From the NCBI GenBank assembly GCA_964391735.1, contig CAYMNF010000013.1, positions 1-34,953 of the forward strand: a DNA stretch of 34,953 bases, in the 5' to 3' direction. A program made the translations under genes and the position numbers. The stretch is from CAG-1031 sp964391735 (lineage in GTDB: Bacteria; Bacteroidota; Bacteroidia; Bacteroidales; Muribaculaceae). How positions within the stretch are numbered: the first letter of the stretch is position 1; every line of letters begins with the position of its first letter. Below, piece by piece: positions 15,935 to 22,202 of this stretch. The notes beneath the pieces were generated by a model. That model searched no databases. It was not told where the DNA came from and saw only the letters and a list, made by a program, of their open reading frames with translations.

Positions 15935-17014
15935 ATGAGTTTCACCAATCCCATGCTGTTATGGCTATTGCTGCTGTTGCCCTTGATGGCACTGCTGTAT
16001 TGGGGAGCGCGTGTGTCACGACGTCGCAAGTTGGCCAGGTATGGTAATCCAGGCCGTTTGCAGGGGTTGATGCCCCGGGCATCACGATATATGCCGGTTG
16101 TGAAACTGTTGCTCGGGTTGGCCGTGTTGGGCCTGATGGTGGTGGTGCTGGCACGCCCGCGCGCCAAGGATACGCTGGCAGACGCTGCCCGCCAGCAGGA
16201 GTCATCACGCGGTATTGAGGCTGTTGTGTGCTTTGATGTCTCGAACTCAATGTTGGCATCCTCAACCGATGACCCCAAGGGTATAAGCAGGCTTGAGCGT
16301 GCAAAACAGCTGTTTGAGCAACTGCTCAAGAAGATGCGCAACGACAAGGTTGGCCTGGTGGTTTTTGCCGGTGAGGCTTATACCCAACTGCCCGTGACCG
16401 CTGACTATGTGTCGGCACAGATGTTTACACAAAACCTGTCGCCGAGTATGGTAGGCACGCAGGGTACCGATATCGATGCCGCCATATCGATAGCCTCAGG
16501 GTTGTTCACCCCCGAGACCAAGAGCGGCAAGGCCATTATTATAATTACCGACGGTGAGAGCTTTGACGGGGATGCAACGGGGGCTGCCGCACGTGCTGCC
16601 CATAACGGCATCCAGGTTGATGTCATCGGGGTAGGCACCGAGAAAGGTGCGCCCATACCCTTGACCAAGGATAAGGAAAGATTCTTTGTGGATGAAAACG
16701 GGCAGACGGTAATGACCGCTTTGGACGCCGCCACCGCTGCACAAATTGCTGAGGCCGGCAAAGGTGTATATGTCAACGCCAACGAGCCCGGAGCGCTGGT
16801 GGTTCTGGACAAGAGCCTGGACAAACTGGCCAAGGAGGAGTTTATGCGCACCACCGTGTCACCCGCGGCCGAGCTTTTCCCCCTGTTTACTTGGCTGGCC
16901 GTCATACTGCTTATTATATATCTGTTTACAGTGACACGCAAGATTGCCTGGCTCAGCCGCATCAACTTTTTTACACGTAAACCTACATCTGAAGCACAGA
17001 ACCATGAGGCATAG
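15935..17014 (+). CDS. batB: BatB, VWA-domain membrane protein
   Basis: A 359-residue paralogue of BatA. Membrane segments lie at 7-23 and 55-72, and the VWA MIDAS is D-V-S-N-S at 101-105, with the threonine in GTDIDAAI and the aspartate in IITDGESFDGD. A membrane helix near 315-332 is followed by a basic cytoplasmic tail. Its last 11 bases overlap the start of batC, implying translational coupling. The pair BatA/BatB probably forms a heteromeric VWA complex served by MoxR; that is inference from the conserved gene order. Confidence 0.93.
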   Translation: MSFTNPMLLWLLLLLPLMALLYWGARVSRRRKLARYGNPGRLQGLMPRASRYMPVVKLLLGLAVLGLMVVVLARPRAKDTLADAARQQESSRGIEAVVCFDVSNSMLASSTDDPKGISRLERAKQLFEQLLKKMRNDKVGLVVFAGEAYTQLPVTADYVSAQMFTQNLSPSMVGTQGTDIDAAISIASGLFTPETKSGKAIIIITDGESFDGDATGAAARAAHNGIQVDVIGVGTEKGAPIPLTKDKERFFVDENGQTVMTALDAATAAQIAEAGKGVYVNANEPGALVVLDKSLDKLAKEEFMRTTVSPAAELFPLFTWLAVILLIIYLFTVTRKIAWLSRINFFTRKPTSEAQNHEA

Positions 17015-17765
17015 CATAAAACGGATGACACTGAAAGTGGCAGTGCGGATGGTTGCCGTGCTGATGTTGGCGGCAATGGCACCGGCTGTTCGCGCTGCTG
17101 ACCCGGCAGCCACGGCACGCAAAAACATTGCCAAGGGGAATGAAATGTTCCAGAAAAAGGAGTTTGCCGCTGCCGAGGTTCTCTATAAAAAAGCTTTGGC
17201 CGCTCAGCCCTCAAACGCTACCGCACAGTTTAACCTGGCATTGTCGCTGTTGCGCCAAAAGGGTGCCTTGAAGCCCGACTCAAAAGACTTCGGTGAGATT
17301 GCCAAATCCTTGACGCAGCTGACTGAAGATAAGAGCAAGCCGGCCATAGCTCGCGGTTCGGCTCTGACATTGGGCAATATGTATTACCGCGCTGAGGATT
17401 ACCAACAGGCAATCGAGCAATACAAGCGAGCCTTGCGCCTGGACCCGGATTATGATATAGCCCGTGAAAATCTGCGTCTTGCCCAAAAGAAACTGCAGGA
17501 CAAGGACAAAAACAAAGACAAGGATAAGGACAAGGACAAAAATCAGGACCAGGACAAGAACCAAAATCAGAATAAAGACCAAAACAAAGACCGGAATAAA
17601 GACCGGAACCAAAATCAGCAGCCGCAGCCCCAGCAGCAACAACTGAGCGATGCCAACGCCGAACGCATCCTCAAGGAGATGCAGAACCGCGAGGCTGCCA
17701 CCCTCAAGCGCCTGCAAGAGCAGCAACAGACCCTCCCGCGCAAGCAAGTAACACACCCCTGGTAA
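17004..17765 (+). CDS. batC: BatC, TPR protein with charged low-complexity tail
   Basis: A 253-residue periplasmic protein. I take ATG 17004, which overlaps the batB stop and gives a basic-hydrophobic-AxA signal peptide (ending AVRAA near residue 32); the frame opens at 16944 inside batB without support. TPR units occupy about 40-150, for example MFQKKEFAAAEVLYKKAL and MYYRAEDYQQAIEQYKRAL. Residues 166-213 are almost only K, D, N, Q and R, then a helical segment (ERILKEMQNREAATLKRLQE) closes the protein. The TPRs presumably hold Bat partners together. The extreme tail composition is unusual in degree even for BatC. Confidence 0.88.
   Translation: MRHSIKRMTLKVAVRMVAVLMLAAMAPAVRAADPAATARKNIAKGNEMFQKKEFAAAEVLYKKALAAQPSNATAQFNLALSLLRQKGALKPDSKDFGEIAKSLTQLTEDKSKPAIARGSALTLGNMYYRAEDYQQAIEQYKRALRLDPDYDIARENLRLAQKKLQDKDKNKDKDKDKDKNQDQDKNQNQNKDQNKDRNKDRNQNQQPQPQQQQLSDANAERILKEMQNREAATLKRLQEQQQTLPRKQVTHPW
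17499..17642 (+). repeat. Low-complexity GAC/AAG/AAA/AAT/CAG tract in batC
   Basis: About 48 consecutive codons are drawn almost only from Asp, Lys, Asn, Gln and Arg, with short reiterated units such as GACAAGGACAA and AATAAAGACC. The reading frame is kept. Such a tract is prone to in-frame length change by slippage. Confidence 0.8.
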
Positions 17766-17774
17766 CCCCACGCT

Positions 17775-19577
17775 ATGAAGAGTTTGCGTTCATTGTTTCT
17801 AACAATCATGTTGATGGCAGCCTCACTTGTCGGGGTTGCGCAGGTGACGTTTGAGGTGCTGCCTCCCGCTGATATTGTGGTCGGGGACAAATTCCCCGTT
17901 ACCTTCAGATTGGTAAATGCCGAGGGGAGCAACTTCACCGTGGGCCAAATAGCCGGATGTGAAAAGCTATACGGCCCCACGGTGATGAACGGCATGTTCT
18001 ACGTCAACGACAACGGCCGGGCCACCCGAGGCACCAAACAGGAGTATACCTTCTATTATCAGGCTGTAAAGCCCGGTAAATTTACTATCCCCGCCGCCTC
18101 AATCACGGCCAACGGACACAAATACACGACGCGTCCCCGGCAGTTCACCGTTGCCGCGTCAAAGGCAGCCCCGCCGACACCCGCCTCGATGCGCCCCACC
18201 AGCATCACCGACCCTGACACACAAAGTGACGACCGCCCCGTCAACTCGTCAGATGTCTTTGTACGCATAATCCTGTCCCGCTCAAAGGTGTATGAGCAGC
18301 AGGCCGTTGAGTGTACCATCAAGTTGTACACCTCATATATGTTGCAGCGGTTCGTGCCCACCAAGCAACCCTCGTATGACGGGTTCCTGATTGAGGATCT
18401 TGAGGTTGAGCCTGAAATCAACCGCAAGGAGGTGCTCAACGGACGTACATACGCCACGGCAATCCTTGACCGCTTTATCCTGTTCCCGCAAAAGTCAGGG
18501 CGTCTCACCATCACCTCAGGCGAGTATGATCTTGTCGTAACGCAAATCGAGAACATCAGCCTCAACGGTATGGTGACGATACGTCAACCACATCAGCGCA
18601 ACCTCAAGATATCCAGCAACTCGGCCACCGTAGACGTGATGCCGTTGCCCGATCCCCCCGCCGGCTTTTCGGGCGCCGTGGGCCGGTTCAACATCTCGTC
18701 TCGTTTAGTAGGTGGCCGTCTGCGCACCAACGAGGGGGCTTCAATGGTGCTCACCATCACCGGTACGGGCAACATCAAGTATATCCCCGAGCCAAAAATC
18801 GATTTCCCCTCTGATTTTGACGTCTTCACACCGACATCAACGGTTGATGCAACCGTCAGCAACGGCACCACCACCGGCACCATGAAGGTGGATTACACCT
18901 TCACACCCCAAAGGGTAGGGAAGTTCACCATCGGGGCCTATGACTTCATATATTTTGACCCTGAGCGCAAAGCCTACTACACCATTAAGACCCCGGCCTA
19001 CACGGTAAATGTCGAGCAGGGAGATGCCCAGGCCTCTGAGGCTGTGACATCGGCCAACACCGACATTTTAGATATTATCCCCACTCGTGACGCTGACAAA
19101 GGGCGCATTGACCGTTTCCTGGTTGCCGGGGTGTGGTATTGGGGCCTGTTTGTGGTGGTCATCGGCGGTGTTGTCGTGGTGATACTCCTCAACCGGCGCC
19201 GCATACGACTTAATGGGGATGTGGCCGGGCGGCGGCTCGCCAAGGCGCGCCGTGTGGCAATGAAGCGTCTGGCGGTTGCCAAAAAGGCCATGGATGCCGG
19301 GCAGGCCGACCTATTCTATTCTGAGGCCCTGAAGGCATTGATGGGTTATCTCGGCGACAAATTGGGTATCCCCGCCTCACAGATGTCTCGCGAAAAAGTT
19401 GCAGAGGCTTTAGGCCAACGTGATGCCTCGCCGGAGGTTGTAAACCTCACCGATGACGTTTGGAACGAGTGTGAGGTTGCAAGATTTACCCCTGATGCCG
19501 GCTCGGCTGTGTCAATGTCTAACCTTTATCAACGCATAGCCGAGGTTGTTGATGCCATAGAGCAACTGAAGAAATGA
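17775..19577 (+). CDS. batD: BatD, large periplasmic membrane-anchored protein
   Basis: A 600-residue protein matching BatD (oxygen tolerance family). A signal peptide (1-22, ending GVAQ) is followed by about 420 residues of repeated beta-sandwich sequence, with recurring segments of the type KPGKFTIPAASITANG and RVGKFTIGAYDFIYFD. A membrane helix lies at about 448-473 (VWYWGLFVVVIGGVVVVILL). A cytoplasmic helical domain ends the protein and contains ALMGYLGDKLGIPASQMS. It begins 9 bases after batC, and its TGA overlaps the batE ATG. The function is unproven; the topology suits a sensor or scaffold spanning the inner membrane. Confidence 0.92.
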   Translation: MKSLRSLFLTIMLMAASLVGVAQVTFEVLPPADIVVGDKFPVTFRLVNAEGSNFTVGQIAGCEKLYGPTVMNGMFYVNDNGRATRGTKQEYTFYYQAVKPGKFTIPAASITANGHKYTTRPRQFTVAASKAAPPTPASMRPTSITDPDTQSDDRPVNSSDVFVRIILSRSKVYEQQAVECTIKLYTSYMLQRFVPTKQPSYDGFLIEDLEVEPEINRKEVLNGRTYATAILDRFILFPQKSGRLTITSGEYDLVVTQIENISLNGMVTIRQPHQRNLKISSNSATVDVMPLPDPPAGFSGAVGRFNISSRLVGGRLRTNEGASMVLTITGTGNIKYIPEPKIDFPSDFDVFTPTSTVDATVSNGTTTGTMKVDYTFTPQRVGKFTIGAYDFIYFDPERKAYYTIKTPAYTVNVEQGDAQASEAVTSANTDILDIIPTRDADKGRIDRFLVAGVWYWGLFVVVIGGVVVVILLNRRRIRLNGDVAGRRLAKARRVAMKRLAVAKKAMDAGQADLFYSEALKALMGYLGDKLGIPASQMSREKVAEALGQRDASPEVVNLTDDVWNECEVARFTPDAGSAVSMSNLYQRIAEVVDAIEQLKK

Positions 19578-20374
19578 AAAAAGCACTGATAATAATTATG
19601 GTGGCCCTCGTCGGCATGCTGAGTGCAGCGGGTGCTTCGGCACCACGCACCGCCACCGAGTGGGCTGAGAAGGCCGATGCTTTTTACAAGGCTAAAAAGT
19701 ATGGTGAGGCTGTTAAGTGCTATGAGGAGGCGGTGAAGTTGCAACCGTCAGCCACGTTGTGGTACAATTTGGGTAACGCCCGGTATCGTGCCGGTGTCCC
19801 CGGCTATGCCGTGTTGGCATACGAGCGCGCTTTGCGCATCGACCCGACCATGCAGGCCGCACGTGCCAACCTGCAGTTTGTCAATTCGCGTATCGCTGAC
19901 CGGCCCGGCCAACGCGGCTCTTTCCTGGACCGCAAGGCTGACAATCTCGCCAACCGGGCCACCAGTGACGTCTGGGCTTGGTGGGCTTTCGGCCTCTTTG
20001 TGCTTGCCGCGGCGGGGGTTGTGGTTTACTTTGTCGGCTCAAATGTATTACTGCGCAAGGTCGGCTTCTTCGGGAGCGGGGTCGTGTTGCTCCTGTGTAT
20101 CGGCGCATTGGTGATGTCTTTGAGGGCGCGCTCAATAGCCCGTGACACCACGCAAGCCATCGTCACCGCCCGTTCGTCAATATTGAGTACTGTTCCGCGT
20201 GAACCCTCCGGCCAAAATGAGGAGGCGATGATGCTGCATGAGGGTACCAAGGTTGAAATCCTTGACTCGGTGCGTCCCGCCGCAAAAGCGCCCTGTTGGT
20301 ATGATGTGCGCATCGACAACAACCGCCGTGCGTGGATCAACGGTGCCGACATCACTCCGATATATCCCTTTTAG
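19574..20374 (+). CDS. batE: BatE, TPR plus SH3-like membrane protein
   Basis: A 266-residue protein. A signal peptide (1-22) leads to TPR units (about 28-105, including LWYNLGNARYRAGVPGYAVL), two membrane helices (about 137-155 and 162-180), and a C-terminal SH3b-like beta domain ending in WYDVRIDNNRRAWINGADI, a form typical of extracellular SH3 domains. It overlaps batD by four bases and is the last gene of the Bat run. The SH3-like domain suggests peptide or peptidoglycan contact, which is inference. Confidence 0.9.
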   Translation: MKKALIIIMVALVGMLSAAGASAPRTATEWAEKADAFYKAKKYGEAVKCYEEAVKLQPSATLWYNLGNARYRAGVPGYAVLAYERALRIDPTMQAARANLQFVNSRIADRPGQRGSFLDRKADNLANRATSDVWAWWAFGLFVLAAAGVVVYFVGSNVLLRKVGFFGSGVVLLLCIGALVMSLRARSIARDTTQAIVTARSSILSTVPREPSGQNEEAMMLHEGTKVEILDSVRPAAKAPCWYDVRIDNNRRAWINGADITPIYPF

Positions 20375-20439
20375 GACATTCCGTTCGTAGGGCCTCTCTT
20401 GCCGGAGTGGTGCCACAAGATTCAGAGATATTTTGGGAG

Positions 20440-20457
20440 ATATGTTATAAAACATAT
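20440..20457 (+). terminator. Weak AT-rich hairpin after batE
   Basis: ATATGTT (20440-20446) and AACATAT (20451-20457) form a 7-base-pair stem with a 4-base loop, followed by A-rich sequence without a U-tract. It could end the bat transcript but is weak. Confidence 0.3.
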
Positions 20458-20476
20458 AAAAATATGTGTGGAAAAA

Positions 20477-20508
20477 TTTGCCTGTTAGCAAAAAGATGCG
20501 TACATTGC
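20477..20508 (+). promoter_or_regulatory. Possible promoter of the small HTH gene
   Basis: TTTG (20477-20480), 20 bases, then TACATTGC (20501-20508) gives a good -33 box and an imperfect -7 box, 46 bases before the ATG at 20555. Confidence 0.35.
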
Positions 20509-20554
20509 TCACACTAAAATTTAAACCTATATCTACCCATAAATAGCCTGAATC

Positions 20555-20815
20555 ATGACAAAGACCATAACCTTTAATGACCTACGTCGCATAAAAGACA
20601 GTCTGCCCGACGGTTCAATCGCCAAGATAGCTGACAAGCTGAATGTTACCCCGCAGACAGTACGCAACTATTTTGGCGGAAGCAACTATGAGTTTGGCCG
20701 CAACAGCGGTATCCACATTGAGCCGGGGCCTGATGGCGGTATAGTTGTCCTTGACGACACCACCATCTATGATATGGCATTAGAGATTCTTCAGGGCCAA
20801 CCACAAGAGGGTTAA
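20555..20815 (+). CDS. Small conserved HTH DNA-binding protein
   Basis: An 86-residue cytoplasmic protein. Residues 8-42 (DLRRIKDSLPDGS, IAKIADKLNVTPQTVRNYF) read as a helix-turn-helix: the second helix contains IAKIADKLN, the turn V-T-P, and the recognition helix QTVRNYFGG. The second half (HIEPGPDGGIVVLDD, MALEILQ) is a conserved C-terminal module. I recognise similar short proteins in other Bacteroidales, annotated only as DNA-binding proteins. No target site is obvious. It stands alone between batE and the structured stretch upstream of the stress protein gene. The DNA-binding call is moderately sure; target and regulon are unknown. Confidence 0.75.
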   Translation: MTKTITFNDLRRIKDSLPDGSIAKIADKLNVTPQTVRNYFGGSNYEFGRNSGIHIEPGPDGGIVVLDDTTIYDMALEILQGQPQEG

Positions 20816-20845
20816 ACGTCCCGGGAGAGTAAAAGCACAAGCAGC

Positions 20846-20969
20846 GCAGCCTTGGCACCGCGGGGAGGATTCCTTGCAGGTGCCGTTGGCTGCCTTGGCT
20901 GTATAATACTCCCCGCGTCGGCGAGATATTGTTAGCGCGGCTCGGCGATAATGTTCATTGCCGGCCCGC
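20846..20969 (+). ncRNA. Candidate structured RNA between the HTH and UspA-like genes
   Basis: Strong pairing potential without a gene. Helix A joins GCAGCC (20846-20851) to GGCTGC (20888-20893) and GGCACC (20854-20859) to GGTGCC (20879-20884), 12 pairs with a 2x3 internal loop. The helix A loop contains GCGGGGAG (20860-20867), complementary to CTCCCCGC (20909-20916), which would make an H-type pseudoknot. Helix C joins GCGGCTCGGC (20937-20946) to GCCGGCCCGC (20960-20969) with one mismatch and one G-U pair. No U-tract follows. I match it to no RNA family I know; a cis-regulatory leader, a processed small RNA or a REP-like element are all possible. Confidence 0.4.
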
Positions 20970-21013
20970 CACTTTGATAGGACTTGCAGGTTGAGAAATA
21001 TTAGAAGTCGAGG

Positions 21014-22138
21014 ATGGAGCGCCTGATTACCGTTGCCATACACACCTATCGCCATGCCATGGAACTGAAGCAGCGCCTTGAGGCTGCCGGTGTTGAGGTT
21101 TGTTTGCAAAATGTAAATCTGCAAACCCCGACGGTTGCCGCCGGGGTAAGGGTGCGCATCAAGGAGGCTGACCTGCCGCGCGCATTGCGGTTGATTGAGA
21201 ATCCTGAGATATTTGTGGAAGCCGAGGACGGCACTGACCGTGAGACTAAGCGACCCACGGTGCTGCTCCCTGTCGATTTCTCACCTTACAGCGAACGTGC
21301 CTGCGCCCCGGCATTTGAACTTGCCGCCCAATATGGGGGCCGGGTTCTGCTGTTGCATGTCTATGCCCCGGCATCGGTGAGGCAGGTGCAGCCCTTGAGT
21401 GCCTCTCCTGATTTTGACGAGGCCGAGACATTGCTTGCCGAGGATGTCGAGGTTGACGCCTTGGCTGAAAAACAGATGCGCGAGTTCGTTGCCAAACTGA
21501 AAGGTGAGATTTTGGCCGGCCGCATTGAGGCTGCACCCTTTGATACCCGCATAGCCGGTGGTCTCCCTGAGGAGGCTATTGCCGAGGTGGTGCGCCGCCA
21601 GCATCCCTTGATGATAGTGATGGGCACACGTGGCATGGCTGACAGCCGGGTCAAGATGTTGGGCTCGGTGACCGCCGAGGTCATGGACACCGTGCGTTGC
21701 CCGCTGTTGACGGTGCCGGCAAATACCCCCGTTGTGCCACTGGCCCGGATTGTGAAGGTGCTGTATTTTGCCGTCCCCGAGCAACAGGATATCGTTGCCA
21801 TAGACACCATGCGGCGTATGTGCCCCTCCGAGTCGCTTGAGGTAACGTTGGCAATTCTGCCGCCGCGCCGACAGCGCAACCTCCGCGGCAACGAGCAGGC
21901 TTTGCAAGCCTTGGCAGACTATTGCCGCGAAAACTATCCGGGGTGCGTGTTCAACACCCTTGTGGTTACAAGCGACAACGGCCGTCGCTTGCTCAAGGAG
22001 CTTGAGGATACCGAAAACTTCAACCTGGTATGCGTCGCTTCAAAACATCGCAACGCCTTGTCACGGCTCTTTAACCCCACACTCGCACACCGGTTGCTAT
22101 TCCATGTGCGGGTGCCGATGCTGGTGGTGCCGGTTTAA
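21014..22138 (+). CDS. DUF2007 plus tandem UspA-domain stress protein
   Basis: A 374-residue cytoplasmic protein. Residues 1-70 look like a DUF2007 (putative signal-transducing) domain: LITVAIHTYRHAMELKQRLE, a GVEV turn, and VRVRIKEADLPRAL. A first UspA domain (about 80-235) has the ATP-binding pattern G-x2-G-x9-G-S in MGTRGMADSRVKMLGS. A second domain (about 245-374) keeps the UspA fold shape but ends CVASKHRNALSRLFNP without the G-x2-G loop, so it probably does not bind ATP. The arrangement recurs in Bacteroidales. Its upstream region is the structured RNA candidate, and I see no TAnnTTTG box in it. Confidence 0.85.
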   Translation: MERLITVAIHTYRHAMELKQRLEAAGVEVCLQNVNLQTPTVAAGVRVRIKEADLPRALRLIENPEIFVEAEDGTDRETKRPTVLLPVDFSPYSERACAPAFELAAQYGGRVLLLHVYAPASVRQVQPLSASPDFDEAETLLAEDVEVDALAEKQMREFVAKLKGEILAGRIEAAPFDTRIAGGLPEEAIAEVVRRQHPLMIVMGTRGMADSRVKMLGSVTAEVMDTVRCPLLTVPANTPVVPLARIVKVLYFAVPEQQDIVAIDTMRRMCPSESLEVTLAILPPRRQRNLRGNEQALQALADYCRENYPGCVFNTLVVTSDNGRRLLKELEDTENFNLVCVASKHRNALSRLFNPTLAHRLLFHVRVPMLVVPV

Positions 22139-22202
22139 AAATCGCTGCGTCAGATAAAAGAAATAGAATATTTGAAAATCAGTTTTTATATCATACACAT
22201 CC

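Noticed and set aside
17499..17642. CRISPR-like or tandem repeat array
   Set aside because: The units are irregular, have no constant repeat/spacer pattern, and keep the batC reading frame.
20840..20905. Minus-strand resemblance to bacterial SRP RNA (GCAGCCAAGGCAG)
   Set aside because: The GGAAGG apical motif and flanking helix 8 sequence are absent; the match is short and probably chance.
20902..20907. TATAAT resembling an E. coli -10 box
   Set aside because: Promoters in this window follow the TAnnTTTG consensus; TATAAT has no -35 partner here and is not expected to work in Bacteroidetes.
21281..21907. 208-residue antisense frame in the UspA-like gene
   Set aside because: The composition (His, Gln, Gly rich) and lack of any motif mark it as a shadow of the plus-strand gene, which has clear Usp domains.
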